A stretch of DNA of 64,000 nt from assembly GCF_003932715.1 (NCBI RefSeq), contig NZ_CP020700.1, positions 3,370,501 through 3,434,500 of the forward strand, in the 5' to 3' direction. Shown here one piece after another: positions 35,860-44,904 of the stretch; the first letter of the stretch is position 1, and the number at the start of each line of letters is the position of its first letter. The position numbers were made by a program, and so were the translations under genes. This DNA comes from Streptomyces tsukubensis. Lineage in GTDB: Bacteria; Actinomycetota; Actinomycetes; Streptomycetales; Streptomycetaceae. Under the pieces are notes generated by a model that was not told the origin of the DNA, did not search any database, and saw only the letters and a program-made list of their open reading frames with translations.

Positions 35860-35906
35860 AACCCGTCACCAATTACTCTGTAAAACCTGTTCACAGAGCC
35901 CGGGTT
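35860..35906 (+). promoter_or_regulatory. Nested hairpin upstream of the secreted-protein pair
   Basis: An outer stem AACCCG/CGGGTT (35860-35865 with 35901-35906) encloses an inner stem CTCTGT/ACAGAG (35876-35881 with 35893-35898). The region is much more A+T-rich than its surroundings. It lies about 130 nt before the first secreted-protein gene and may be leader or operator. Confidence 0.45.
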
Positions 35907-36033
35907 GAATGCAACCATTTACATCACTCGGGGGTCCCTACTCTCGGAACACAGACTCGGGCTCCGTGGGCGGAGCCGTGCGCGCCGACGCGCGCCCTCC
36001 CCCACCGCGCCCTGGAATGAAACTGGGGAACAC

Positions 36034-36876
36034 ATGCGCACACGTGCAACCATCGCCGCCGTCACCGGCGCACTGGCCCTGGCCGGGCTCGTCGCCCCGA
36101 CCGCCGTGGCCGACGACGCCCCGCGCCGGGACTCGTCCCGTCCGGTCCTGGAGAAGTTCCAGCAGGCCAAGAAGCCTTCCGCCCGCTCGTCGAAGGCGGC
36201 CGCCCCGGTCATCAGCAACGTCGTGGTGAACGGCGGCAAGCCGTTCGTCGTCGGTATCGCGGACAAGCCGATCCGCGCGGTCTTCAACGTGAAGTCGCCC
36301 GGCGGCATCGGGGACGCGTACAGCGAGATCTGGCACGGCACCACGTACAACGAGAACACGCCCTTCATCCCGATGGACGGCGTCAAGGGCTGCGCGGGCA
36401 CCTGGGTCAACTGCACCGCCGACTTCCTGGTCATGCCCTCCATCGACCTGACCAGCAACGCCCGTGCGGGCAAGTGGAACATCGGGGTCGCCGTGGCCGA
36501 CGCCGGTTTCCTGAACGAGACGGTCAACGAGAAGGCCGGCAGCGTCACCATCCTGCGGGAGTCGCGTCTGACCACCGACGCCACGCCCGAGGGTGTCAAG
36601 AAGGGCAAGCCCCTGACGGTCAACGGCAGCCTGCGGATCGTCAACTGGAACGCCCAGAACTTCGGCGCCTACGCCAACCAGACCGTGCACCTGGAGTTCA
36701 TGAAGAAGGGCGCGACGGCCTACAGCCGCGTCAAGACGCTGAAGACCGACAAGGCGGGCAACGTCAAGACGACGGTCACCGCCTCGGCCGACGGCTACTG
36801 GCGCTACGTCTACCCGGGTGTCGCCTCGGCGATCGCCCCGAAGACGTCCGTCGCGGACTTCATCGACGTCCGCTGA
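36034..36876 (+). CDS. Secreted protein, copy 1 of a tandem pair
   Basis: 280 residues. Signal peptide MRTRATIAAVTGALALAGLV...APTAVA, cleaved near VADDA. The mature part starts with a basic, disordered stretch (RPVLEKFQQAKKPSARSSK). It then forms beta-rich regions: NVVVNGGKPFVVG, EIWHGTTY, a cysteine pair (KGCAGTWVNCTADF), and an end domain ADGYWRYVYPGVASA. The end resembles the Ig-like DUF5707-type domain. Paralogous to the next gene. Extracellular; function unknown. Confidence 0.82.
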   Translation: MRTRATIAAVTGALALAGLVAPTAVADDAPRRDSSRPVLEKFQQAKKPSARSSKAAAPVISNVVVNGGKPFVVGIADKPIRAVFNVKSPGGIGDAYSEIWHGTTYNENTPFIPMDGVKGCAGTWVNCTADFLVMPSIDLTSNARAGKWNIGVAVADAGFLNETVNEKAGSVTILRESRLTTDATPEGVKKGKPLTVNGSLRIVNWNAQNFGAYANQTVHLEFMKKGATAYSRVKTLKTDKAGNVKTTVTASADGYWRYVYPGVASAIAPKTSVADFIDVR

Positions 36877-37052
36877 CGTCGGTCGGCGCTCCGCCACGCC
36901 ACGGCCGCTTCCCGGTGGTACGCCACCGGGCGGCGGCCGTTCGCGCGACTGCCGCCCCCCGCCACAACCTTTCCCCCGGCTCCCTTGTCTGCACCGGCAG
37001 ACGATCCGTCAGCAACGGGTCACCCCGAGAAGACTCAGGGAAGCGGGTACTC

Positions 37053-37838
37053 ATGCGCATCCGCACATCGGCTTCGGCGTCCGCCCTCGCCGCCGCACTG
37101 CTTCTGACCGCTCTCGCGGCGCCTTCGGCCGGGGCAGTCCCGGATCTCGTACCGACCGGCGCGGGGGGAGGCCACCCCCCGGGGTACTCGAACCCCGCAC
37201 TCAACAACGGAAAGCCGGTCGTCATCGGCCTGGGCATCGCAAGATTCCCGGCAGCCTTCGATATCGACGACCGCAACGGCGGGGTCCAGAACACCGCGAT
37301 GATCTGGCACGGCTGGGGCTACGCCGACCAGGAGAACGCCTTCTACGCGGAGGGCGTGGAGAACTGCGGCGGCCATATGCGGTGCAAGGGCACCTTCCAT
37401 GTGAACCACAAGTACGTGAAGAACAGTCAGGCGGGCATCTGGCATCTCACCCTCGCGGGCTCCATCCCCGACGGCCCGGGCACCCTCCTGAAGAGCACCC
37501 TCAGGTTCTCCGTGCTGCGCAAGACGGCGCTGACCGTGAACGCGGCCCCCGAGCCGGCACGGAAGGGCGGCACGATCGGCGTCACCGGGACGCTGACGGC
37601 GGCGGACTGGGAGCGCGGCCGCTACACCGGCTACCAGAGCCGGAAGAAGGTGCAGCTGGAGTTCCGCGCGGCGGGCTCCGGCACGTACCGGACCGTGGGG
37701 CGGGCCTACCCCGACCGGTACGGCAAGGTGGCCTTCAAAGCGAAGGCGGCCGCCGACGGCTACTGGCGGCTGCGGTACCCGGGCGATACCGCGACCGCGC
37801 CCGTCCTCACGTACGGCGACTTCGTCGACGTGCGCTGA
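37053..37838 (+). CDS. Secreted protein, copy 2 of a tandem pair
   Basis: 261 residues. Signal peptide MRIRTSASASALAAALLLTA...PSAGA. The order of motifs follows copy 1: NNGKPVVIGLG, MIWHGWGY, cysteines (ENCGGHMRCKGTF), ADGYWRLRYPGDTA and the terminal GDFVDVR (FIDVR in copy 1). The basic disordered region after the signal is missing and replaced by a Gly/Pro-rich one. It starts 176 nt after copy 1, so it is a local duplication that has diverged well. Confidence 0.82.
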   Translation: MRIRTSASASALAAALLLTALAAPSAGAVPDLVPTGAGGGHPPGYSNPALNNGKPVVIGLGIARFPAAFDIDDRNGGVQNTAMIWHGWGYADQENAFYAEGVENCGGHMRCKGTFHVNHKYVKNSQAGIWHLTLAGSIPDGPGTLLKSTLRFSVLRKTALTVNAAPEPARKGGTIGVTGTLTAADWERGRYTGYQSRKKVQLEFRAAGSGTYRTVGRAYPDRYGKVAFKAKAAADGYWRLRYPGDTATAPVLTYGDFVDVR

Positions 37839-37871
37839 CGCCACCGGCCGGCCGGTCCCGGTCCCGCCGGA

Positions 37872-37900
37872 GCCCCCTGCGCGCCGGACGCGCAGGGGGC
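37872..37900 (+). terminator. Terminator after the secreted-protein pair
   Basis: GCCCCCTGCGCG and CGCGCAGGGGGC form a perfect 12-bp stem with a five-base loop, 33 bases after the stop codon and between convergent genes. Confidence 0.75.
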
Positions 37901-37940
37901 GATACGCAGGGGCCCGAGCCCGCCGGGGGCGGGAGGCCGG

Positions 37941-38639
37941 TCAGGAGTCGACGGCCGTGCGCCACTCCCGTACCGCATCCGCGCTGACCGGTCCCGTCCA
38001 GCCGTGCGGACGCGCCGCGCCGCCGATGTGGAAGGCGTCGAGCCCCGCCGCGCGCAGCGCGGGCACATGGTCGAGGCGGAGACCGCCGCCGACCAGCAGG
38101 TTCTGCTCGTACCCCGGTTCGGTACGGCGTCCGGCCTCGGCGATCAGGGTGTCCAGCCCGGCGTCGACGCCCGCCGCGGAGCCCGCGGTCAGATAGGTGT
38201 CAAGGCCGGGCAGGTCCGCGAGCTGCTTGCGCAGCGCGTCCCGGTCCGCCGCCCGGTCGATCGCCCGGTGGAAGGTCCACGAGCAGCCGGAGATCACGGC
38301 CAGCAGCCGCTCCACGGTCACCAGGTCCGGGCGGCCCTCGGCGTCGAGAAAACCGAGGACGAACTCGTCGGCACCCTCCTCGCGCAGCCCGGCCGCGGCC
38401 GCGACCAGCGCCTCCACATCCGCCGGGGTACCGGCCGAGAATCCGTCGGCGTGCCGCAGCATCACCCGTAGCGGGATATCGACCGCTGCCCGGATGGCGG
38501 CGAACGTCTCCCGGGGCGGGGTCAGTCCGTCCGCCGCCATATCGGTGACCAGTTCGAGCCGGTCAGCTCCGCCGGACTGGGCCGCGACCGCGTCCGCGGC
38601 ATCCAGAGCGATCACCTCCAGAAGCGCACGGTTGCTCAT
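37941..38639 (-). CDS. cutC: Copper homeostasis protein CutC
   Basis: 232 residues, MSNRALLEVIALDAADAVAA. TIM-barrel family with GGADRLELVTDMAADGLTPP, LRVMLRH, TFHRAIDRA and the C-terminal FHIGGAAR, all typical of CutC. Linked to copper homeostasis in E. coli, though its biochemical role is disputed and some data favour other functions. A DasR-like palindrome lies 46 nt upstream of the start. Confidence 0.9.
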   Translation of the reverse strand: MSNRALLEVIALDAADAVAAQSGGADRLELVTDMAADGLTPPRETFAAIRAAVDIPLRVMLRHADGFSAGTPADVEALVAAAAGLREEGADEFVLGFLDAEGRPDLVTVERLLAVISGCSWTFHRAIDRAADRDALRKQLADLPGLDTYLTAGSAAGVDAGLDTLIAEAGRRTEPGYEQNLLVGGGLRLDHVPALRAAGLDAFHIGGAARPHGWTGPVSADAVREWRTAVDS

Positions 38640-38684
38640 GTGACCCCAATCCTCCTGGTGATGGCGGTGACGGCTGGACCCCTA

Positions 38685-38700
38685 ACAGGTCTAGTCCAAT
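38685..38700. promoter_or_regulatory. Candidate DasR (dre-like) operator upstream of cutC
   Basis: ACAGGTCTAGTCCAAT matches the published dre consensus ACTGGTCTAGACCAGT at 13 of 16 positions (my recollection of the consensus). Located between cutC and copA, nearer cutC. Confidence 0.45.
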
Positions 38701-38857
38701 AGCTCAGCCTAGTCCGCGGTCCGGCGGGGCGCATCAGCGGGCGGATGAGAGAACGATGTGAGGCGTATGGATCAGGACAGTCCGGCGTCAGGGTGCTGTC
38801 AGCAGGCGGTCAGGGCGGGGGCGGAGCCGCGGTTCGGGGCCGCACCCCTTGCGTTTG

Positions 38858-38874
38858 ATACCCAGGGGGGGTAT
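38858..38874. promoter_or_regulatory. CsoR-like copper operator 1
   Basis: ATACCCAGGGGGGGTAT is a G-tract palindrome of the ATACCC-n-GGGTAT type bound by CsoR repressors, 60 nt before the copA start. Confidence 0.8.
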
Positions 38875-38891
38875 ACATGGACCCAGAAGGG

Positions 38892-38908
38892 ATACCCTGT
38901 AGGGGTAT
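38892..38908. promoter_or_regulatory. CsoR-like copper operator 2
   Basis: ATACCCTGTAGGGGTAT is a second palindrome of the same type, 25 nt before the copA start and 34 bp (about three helical turns) centre to centre from the first. Two sites suggest tight or cooperative repression. Confidence 0.8.
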
Positions 38909-38933
38909 CAAGGTGTCGGACCGGGAGGAAGTC

Positions 38934-41210
38934 ATGGCGCACACGGCCACCCACCCCCAAGAGGTGGAACTCGCGATCGGCGGCATGACCTGCGCCTCCT
39001 GCGCGGCCCGTATCGAGAAGAAGCTCAACCGCATGGACGGTGTCGAGGCGACCGTCAACTACGCCACCGAGAAGGCGAAGGTCACCTTCAGCGACGACAT
39101 CTCCGTCCAGGATCTGATCGGCACGGTCGAGGCGACCGGCTACACCGCCGCCCCGCCCAAGCCGAAGCAGCAGTCCGCCCCGGCGGGCGACGGCGGTACG
39201 GGCGGCGGCGCGGACGCCGAGGAGGAGGACGATCCGGAGCTGAAGACGCTGCGCGAGCGGCTGATCACGGCCGTCGTCCTGGCCGTGCCGGTGATCGCGA
39301 TGGCGATGATCCCGGCGCTCCAGTTCCAGTACTGGCAGTGGCTCTCGCTGACGCTCGCCGCCCCGGTCGTCGTCTACGCGGGCTGGCCCTTCCACCGGGC
39401 CGCCTGGAAGAACGCCCGCCACGGCGCCGCCACCATGGACACCCTGATCTCGGTCGGCACCATCGCCGCGTTCCTCTGGTCCCTGTACGCGCTCTTCTGG
39501 GGCCACGCCGGAATGCCCGGCATGACCCACCCCTTCGAACTGACCATCGAACGCGGCGACGGCTCCTCCAACATCTATCTGGAGGCCGCGGCCGGAGTCA
39601 CCGCGTTCATCCTCGCCGGGCGCTACTTCGAGGCCCGTTCCAAGCGCAAGGCGGGCGCCGCGCTGCGGGCCCTGATGGAGCTGGGCGCCAAGGAGGTCAC
39701 CGTCCTGCGGGACGGCGAGGAGGTCCGCGTACCCACCGCGGAGCTGAAGGTCGGCGACCGCTTCCTGGTCCGCCCCGGCGAGAAGATCGCCACCGACGGC
39801 ATCGTGGTCGAGGGCTCGTCCGCCGTGGACGCGTCCATGCTGACCGGCGAGTCCGTGCCCGTCGAGGTCGCTCCCGGCGACGGAGTCACCGGAGCCACCC
39901 TCAACGCCGGCGGCCGGCTGGTCGTCGAGGCGACCCGGATCGGCTCCGACACCCAGCTCGCCCGGATGGCCAAGCTCGTCGAGGACGCGCAGACCGGCAA
40001 GGCGGCGGCCCAGCGGCTCGCCGACCGGATCTCCGGTGTCTTCGTACCGATCGTGATCCTGCTGGCCATCGGCACCCTGATCACCTGGCTGGCGCTGGGC
40101 GAGGGCTGGGCGGCGGCGTTCACCGCGGCCGTGGCCGTACTGATCATCGCCTGCCCCTGCGCCCTGGGCCTGGCCACGCCGACCGCGCTCATGGTCGGTA
40201 CGGGCCGCGGCGCCCAGCTCGGCATCCTGATCAAGGGTCCCGAGGTCCTGGAGACCACCCGCAAGGTCGACACCGTCGTCCTGGACAAGACCGGAACCGT
40301 CACCACCGGCAAGATGACACTGCTCGCCGTGCACACCGCGGACTCGACGGACGAGACCGAGGTGCTGAAGCTGGCCGGTGCGCTGGAGAACGCCTCCGAG
40401 CACCCGATCGCCCAGGCCGTCGCCACCGGCGCGGTCCAGAAGGTCGGCGCCCTCCCGGCGCTGGAGGACTTCGCCAATATCCCCGGGCTCGGCGTCCAGG
40501 GTGTCGTCGAGGGGCACGCGGTGCTCGTGGGCCGCGAGAAGCTGCTGGCCGAGTGGGAGATCCGGCTCCCCGATGAGCTGAAGCGGGCGAAGGACACCGC
40601 GGAGGCGTCGGGCCGGACGGCCATCGCGGTCGCCTGGGACGGCGAGGCGCGGGCGGTGCTGGAGGTCGCGGACGCGGTGAAGGAGACCAGTGCCGAGGCC
40701 ATCACCAAGCTGCGGGCCCTGGGGCTCACCCCGATCCTGTTGACCGGTGACAACGAGGCCGTCGCGAAGGCGGTCGCGGCGGAGGTCGGCATCGACGAGG
40801 TCATCGCGGAGGTCATGCCCGAGGACAAGGTCGACGTGGTCAAGCGGCTGCAGGCCGAGGGCCGGAGCGTCGCGATGGTCGGCGACGGTGTCAACGACGC
40901 CGCCGCGCTGGCCCAGGCCGATCTGGGCCTGGCGATGGGCACGGGCACGGACGCGGCCATCGAGGCCAGTGACCTGACCCTGGTCCGCGGCGATCTGCGG
41001 GCGGCGGCCGACGCGATCCGGCTGGCCCGCCGGACGCTGGGCACGATCCGGTCCAACCTCTTCTGGGCCTTCGCCTACAACGTGGCGGCGCTGCCGCTGG
41101 CCGCGCTGGGACTGCTGAGCCCGATGATCGCGGGTGCGGCGATGGCGTTCTCGTCGGTCTTCGTGGTCGGCAACAGCCTGCGGCTGAGGCGCTTCAAGGC
41201 CGTGGCCTGA
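38934..41210 (+). CDS. copA: Copper-translocating P1B-type ATPase
   Basis: 758 residues from ATG at 38934; an in-frame ATG at 38877 would place the second operator inside the coding region, so it is rejected. N-terminal metal-binding domain [14 protein letters not shown] (17-30). Transmembrane CPC at 407-409, DKTGT at 451-455, SEHPIAQA (HP motif) and [12 protein letters not shown] complete the CopA signature. A single N-terminal domain is normal for actinobacteria. Pumps Cu+ out of the cell. Unlike many Streptomyces loci, no copZ chaperone or csoR gene is adjacent. Confidence 0.95.
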   Translation: MAHTATHPQEVELAIGGMTCASCAARIEKKLNRMDGVEATVNYATEKAKVTFSDDISVQDLIGTVEATGYTAAPPKPKQQSAPAGDGGTGGGADAEEEDDPELKTLRERLITAVVLAVPVIAMAMIPALQFQYWQWLSLTLAAPVVVYAGWPFHRAAWKNARHGAATMDTLISVGTIAAFLWSLYALFWGHAGMPGMTHPFELTIERGDGSSNIYLEAAAGVTAFILAGRYFEARSKRKAGAALRALMELGAKEVTVLRDGEEVRVPTAELKVGDRFLVRPGEKIATDGIVVEGSSAVDASMLTGESVPVEVAPGDGVTGATLNAGGRLVVEATRIGSDTQLARMAKLVEDAQTGKAAAQRLADRISGVFVPIVILLAIGTLITWLALGEGWAAAFTAAVAVLIIACPCALGLATPTALMVGTGRGAQLGILIKGPEVLETTRKVDTVVLDKTGTVTTGKMTLLAVHTADSTDETEVLKLAGALENASEHPIAQAVATGAVQKVGALPALEDFANIPGLGVQGVVEGHAVLVGREKLLAEWEIRLPDELKRAKDTAEASGRTAIAVAWDGEARAVLEVADAVKETSAEAITKLRALGLTPILLTGDNEAVAKAVAAEVGIDEVIAEVMPEDKVDVVKRLQAEGRSVAMVGDGVNDAAALAQADLGLAMGTGTDAAIEASDLTLVRGDLRAAADAIRLARRTLGTIRSNLFWAFAYNVAALPLAALGLLSPMIAGAAMAFSSVFVVGNSLRLRRFKAVA

Positions 41211-41230
41211 AGGGACCGAGAGGGAGGGTG

Positions 41231-41277
41231 ATACGGGAGGGGCCCGGGCGCATGAAGCGCCCGGGCCCCTCCCGTAT
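41231..41277 (+). terminator. Very strong terminator after copA
   Basis: ATACGGGAGGGGCCCGGGCG pairs perfectly over 20 bp with CGCCCGGGCCCCTCCCGTAT around a seven-base loop, 20 bases after the stop. Confidence 0.85.
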
Positions 41278-41308
41278 CGGTGTCGGTGTCGGGTGTCCGG
41301 GGCGGGGC

Positions 41309-41626
41309 TCAGCCGCCGAGGCCGCCGCTGCCGAAGGATCCGCTGTGGGTGTTCCGCCCGTGCTGGGGCCGGTCCTCCCGCCCCTTGCCCGTGCTGTGGC
41401 TGCTGTGGGTCCGCAGGTTGTACGGGAGCAGCCGGCCGCCGTCGTGGGGGAAGGAGTCCGGTCCGTCCTCCTCGCGGATCTCCTCCACGTGCTCGCGGTG
41501 CTCGGGCTGCTTCGGCTGCTCGTCGGGGCGCGGCGGGACGATGGCCGCCCGGCGCCGCCCGTCCCACCACATCGCCGCGCAGAGCATGCCGACGAGTACG
41601 AGTCCGAGAATGATCAAACCGGCCAT
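41309..41626 (-). CDS. Small single-pass membrane protein
   Basis: 105 residues from ATG at 41624-41626. MAGLIILGLVLVGMLCAAMW is a transmembrane helix, then a basic stop-transfer (WDGRRR), a charged linker (PKQPEHREHVEEIREED) and a His/Ser/Gly-rich tail (THSSHSTGKG). It resembles DUF6479-type Streptomyces proteins, from memory only. Convergent with copA. Confidence 0.68.
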   Translation of the reverse strand: MAGLIILGLVLVGMLCAAMWWDGRRRAAIVPPRPDEQPKQPEHREHVEEIREEDGPDSFPHDGGRLLPYNLRTHSSHSTGKGREDRPQHGRNTHSGSFGSGGLGG

Positions 41627-41728
41627 GGGGGCCTCCGTAGGACGGGACGCCCGGAACGGGTCCGGGGTGTCTGTCTCGCCTTCCAGTGTCACCCCACCGG
41701 GCAAATCCGCGCTTCGGGACCGGTATCG

Positions 41729-41796
41729 GCGCAGGTCAGCGCAGGTCAGCGCAGGTCAGCGCAGGTCAGCGCAGGTCAGCGCAGGTCGGCGCAGGC
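41729..41796. repeat. 10-bp tandem repeat
   Basis: GCAGGTCAGC repeated exactly five times from 41731, followed by one variant (GCAGGTCGGC) and partial units. The 10-bp period is close to one turn of DNA. It lies in the spacer between two leftward genes. Confidence 0.9.
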
Positions 41797-41817
41797 GAGG
41801 GGGCTCCGTGACCCGGA

Positions 41818-42483
41818 TCAGGTGAAGAACGCCAGGTCCGCCTCCTTGGCGCCGGTCAGCTCGTACCGCTCCCCGGCCGTCGAACGCCCCGTGACCAGCC
41901 TGATCAGCGTCTTCGCCGGACCGGTGTAGACGGCGGGCTCGGGGCTGTCCGCGCCGAGGACCAGCGGTGCGCCGTGCCCGTCCAGCTCCGCCAGCAACGG
42001 CTCCGTCCGCCGGGCCCTGCTGTACGCGGCGAGCAGCGCGAGCGCGTGGGGCAGTCCTTCGCCCTCGTACGCCCCGGGCTCACCGAAGGCCTCCCGCAGG
42101 TCCCCGGCGTGCACCCACTCACCGAACGCGACCGCGTCGAGCCGGCCGTGCCCGGCCGCGGCGATCATGGGCCCGGCGTCGGTGAGCCCGCGCTCCAGAT
42201 CGTCCACGAGTTCCCGGTTCGAGCGGTCGGAGAGTGCGGCGATATCGCGTTCGTTGGACTCGGGCGAGAAGACGTCCTTCTCGTAACGGCTCTCCACGAC
42301 GCGGTTCAGCACGGCGGCACAGTGCGCGACGACATGGCGCACGGTCCAGCCGGGACAGCAGGTGGGCAGCGCGAAATCGGCCTCGGGCCGGGACCGGAGC
42401 AGGGGGACCAGCGCGTCCCGTTCGGTACGGAGAAGAAGGCCGGGCAGCTCGGGATCGCGTACGGAATCGGTGTCGTTGACCAT
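41818..42483 (-). CDS. Maleylpyruvate isomerase/DinB-like mycothiol-dependent enzyme
   Basis: 221 residues from ATG at 42481-42483. LPTCCPGWTVRHVVAHCAAV carries the conserved PGWTxxxVxAHL-like motif of this actinobacterial superfamily (TIGR03083), and WVHAGDLREA supplies the second metal-ligand region. Members bind a divalent metal and use mycothiol as cofactor in various isomerisations or detoxifications. Divergent from the HD-domain gene. Substrate unknown. Confidence 0.82.
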   Translation of the reverse strand: MVNDTDSVRDPELPGLLLRTERDALVPLLRSRPEADFALPTCCPGWTVRHVVAHCAAVLNRVVESRYEKDVFSPESNERDIAALSDRSNRELVDDLERGLTDAGPMIAAAGHGRLDAVAFGEWVHAGDLREAFGEPGAYEGEGLPHALALLAAYSRARRTEPLLAELDGHGAPLVLGADSPEPAVYTGPAKTLIRLVTGRSTAGERYELTGAKEADLAFFT

Positions 42484-42550
42484 GGTCCCAGCCAAGCGCA
42501 CGGGGCGGGTGAGGGCCAGGGGGCGATCCCGGCCCGTCTACAGTCGGCGC

Positions 42551-43294
42551 ATGAGCGCTGCGGACGGTTCCCTGTACGACCCTGATGCGCCGGGCCCCGG
42601 TCCGGACCCGGCGACGGGCGAGGGGCTGCGGGCCCGCTGGGTGCGGGCGCTGGCGGGCGCAGGCGCGGGCCGGACCACGGCCGCCTCGGTCGGCGCCCCG
42701 TCGGCCCCGGACCCGCTCCCGTACGCCGAGAATCTGCTCGCCCGCTGGTCGGAGCCGCAGCGCCGCTACCACACCACCGATCATCTGGCCGCCGTGCTCG
42801 ACCGGATCGACCTGCTCGCGGACCGGGCCGCCGACCCCGATCTGGTCCGGCTCGCGGCCTGGTTCCACGATGCGGTCTACCGCCCGGACCGCTCCGAGAA
42901 CGAGGAGCGTTCGGCCGCACTGGCGGAGCGGGCCCTGCCGGAAGCCGGACTGAGCGCGGCGGCCACCGCGGAGGTCGCCCGGCTGGTGCGGCTGACCGTC
43001 ACCCACGCGCCCGAACCCGGCGACGCCAACGGTGCGGTGCTGTGCGATGCGGACCTGGCGATCCTGGCGGCGCCCCCGGAGGCGTACCGCTCCTATGCGC
43101 GGGCGGTGCGCGAGGAGTACGCCTTCGTCCCCGACGACGCCTTCCGGCAGGGCCGGGCCGCGGTGCTGCGCCAGTTGCTGGCGCTGCCGAGGCTGTTCCA
43201 CACCCCGTACGGAGCACGGGAATGGGAGGCTCCGGCCCGGGCGAACATGACGGCGGAGCTGGAGGAACTGGAGCAACTGGAACAGCCGGGCTGA
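42551..43294 (+). CDS. HD-superfamily metal-dependent hydrolase
   Basis: 247 residues from ATG at 42551. RYHTTDHL (72-79), WFHDAVY (104-110) with the HD pair, and LCDADLAIL provide the metal ligands. Matches the COG4339 group of predicted phosphohydrolases. RPDRSENEERSA follows the HD as in the family. Substrate unknown, probably a nucleotide or phosphate ester. Confidence 0.85.
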   Translation: MSAADGSLYDPDAPGPGPDPATGEGLRARWVRALAGAGAGRTTAASVGAPSAPDPLPYAENLLARWSEPQRRYHTTDHLAAVLDRIDLLADRAADPDLVRLAAWFHDAVYRPDRSENEERSAALAERALPEAGLSAAATAEVARLVRLTVTHAPEPGDANGAVLCDADLAILAAPPEAYRSYARAVREEYAFVPDDAFRQGRAAVLRQLLALPRLFHTPYGAREWEAPARANMTAELEELEQLEQPG

Positions 43295-43448
43295 GGGCGC
43301 CGAGGTGCGGCCATCGGCGGGTCGACAGGGCCGTGGCCGGTCGCGGCGCCGGGGCTGTGTCCGGGGCCGATGTTGCAGCTCTGTGTCGGTTTGCCGTTCT
43401 TCCCGCACGGCGGGAATGCGGTCCGCCGACGGCGGGGTTGCCCTGGTC

Positions 43449-44738
43449 ATGCCCGACTCCGCTCCCGTACCGAACCCTGCCCCCGCCCCCGCCTCTGCCC
43501 GCCCCCGGATGCCGCTCGCGGTCTACATCCTCGGACTCTCGGTCTTCGCCCTCGGCACCAGCGAGTTCATGCTCTCCGGCCTGCTGCCGCCCATCGCCGA
43601 CGATATGGGTGTGTCGATCCCCCAGGCCGGCCTGCTGATATCCGCCTTCGCGGTCGGCATGGTGGTGGGCGCGCCGCTGCTCGCGGTGGCCACCCTCAGG
43701 CTCCCCCGCAAGGCCACCCTGATCGCCCTGATCTCCGTCTTCGGCCTGGGTCAGGTGGCGGGCGCGCTCGCCCCGACGTACGAGATCCTCTTCGCGTCCC
43801 GCGTCGTCAGCGCCCTCGCCTGCGCCGGTTTCTGGGCGCTCGGCGCGGCCGTGGCGGTCGCGATGGTGCCGGTGAACTCCCGGGCCCGGGCGATGGCCGT
43901 GATGATCGGCGGGCTGTCGATCGCCAATGTCCTCGGTGTTCCGGCGGGCGCCTTCCTCGGTGAGCACCTGGGCTGGCGCGCGGCCTTCTGGGCGGTGGCC
44001 GTGTCGTCGGCGGTGGCGCTGGTCGGTGTGGTGACCCGGATCCCGAGCATCCCGGTGCCCGCCGAGAAGCCGCAGCTCAAGCGGGAGCTGTCGATCTACC
44101 GCGACGGTCAGGTGTGGCTGGCGGTCTTCACCACGGCGCTCGCGGGCGGCGGCGTGTTCTGCGCCTTCTCGTACTTCGCCCCGCTGATCACCGATGTCGC
44201 GGGCATCGGTGAGGGCTGGGTGTCGACGGTCCTCGCGCTCTTCGGTATCGGTGCTCTCGTGGGTACGACGGTGGGCGGCCGGATCGCGGACGCGCACCTC
44301 TTCGGCGTGATGATCAGCGGTATCGCGGCGTCGACGGTCTTCCTGGCGGCGCTGGCGGTCTTCGCGGCGGTTCCGGCGGTGGTCGTCACGCTGGCGTTCC
44401 TGCTGGGCGTGTCCGCCTTCTACACCGCCCCGGCGCTCAACGCCCGCATCTTCAATGTGGCGGGTGCGGCCCCGACGCTCGCGGCGGCCACCACGACGGC
44501 GGCGTTCAACATCGGCAACACGGCGGGCCCGTGGCTCGGCGGCACGGTCATCGACGCGGACCTCGGCTACGAGTCCCCCGCCTGGGCGGGAGCGGCGATG
44601 CTGATCGTGGCGCTGGCGCTGGTCACGGTGTCGATGCGGATGCAGGGCCGGTCGAAGGTGGTGACGGGTTCGGCGGTCACCGCGGCCGCGGACGAGGCCG
44701 CCCGGGTACCGTCTCCGGCGGTCGCGGAACGGGCCTGA
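43449..44738 (+). CDS. Cmx/CmrA-type chloramphenicol efflux MFS transporter
   Basis: 429 residues from ATG at 43449. MPLAVYILGLSVFALGTSEF, GLLPPIADDMGVSIPQAGLL and VNSRARAMAVMIGGLSIANV closely match the CmlR/Cmx family. Twelve transmembrane helices. Known family role: proton-driven export of chloramphenicol. Intrinsic copies are usual in Streptomyces, so it need not signal acquired resistance. No regulator adjacent. Confidence 0.9.
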   Translation: MPDSAPVPNPAPAPASARPRMPLAVYILGLSVFALGTSEFMLSGLLPPIADDMGVSIPQAGLLISAFAVGMVVGAPLLAVATLRLPRKATLIALISVFGLGQVAGALAPTYEILFASRVVSALACAGFWALGAAVAVAMVPVNSRARAMAVMIGGLSIANVLGVPAGAFLGEHLGWRAAFWAVAVSSAVALVGVVTRIPSIPVPAEKPQLKRELSIYRDGQVWLAVFTTALAGGGVFCAFSYFAPLITDVAGIGEGWVSTVLALFGIGALVGTTVGGRIADAHLFGVMISGIAASTVFLAALAVFAAVPAVVVTLAFLLGVSAFYTAPALNARIFNVAGAAPTLAAATTTAAFNIGNTAGPWLGGTVIDADLGYESPAWAGAAMLIVALALVTVSMRMQGRSKVVTGSAVTAAADEAARVPSPAVAERA

Positions 44739-44904
44739 CGCCCGACGCGGTTCCCGGCGGGTGCGTCAAGGAAGAAACGACGCGCCCGCCGTCAACCTTG
44801 CCCTTGTACGTTCATTCGATCGTGGGATGCTGGCACAAGTGGACGATGACCGCCGCGCCACCTCCCTACGCTCGCCGCGTTAGGCCATGGGGAAGGGAGT
44901 CGCG

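Noticed and set aside
35813..36033. c-di-AMP (ydaO-type) riboswitch before the secreted proteins
   Set aside because: The nested hairpin is too short and lacks the family's conserved internal sequences as I know them.
41729..41796. CRISPR array
   Set aside because: The units are 10 bp with no spacers. The same reasoning excludes the 8-bp repeat at 24703 and the ~118-bp repeats at 22138.
43449..44738. Acquired resistance island around the chloramphenicol-type exporter
   Set aside because: No mobile genes or composition change surround it, and such exporters are intrinsic in Streptomyces.
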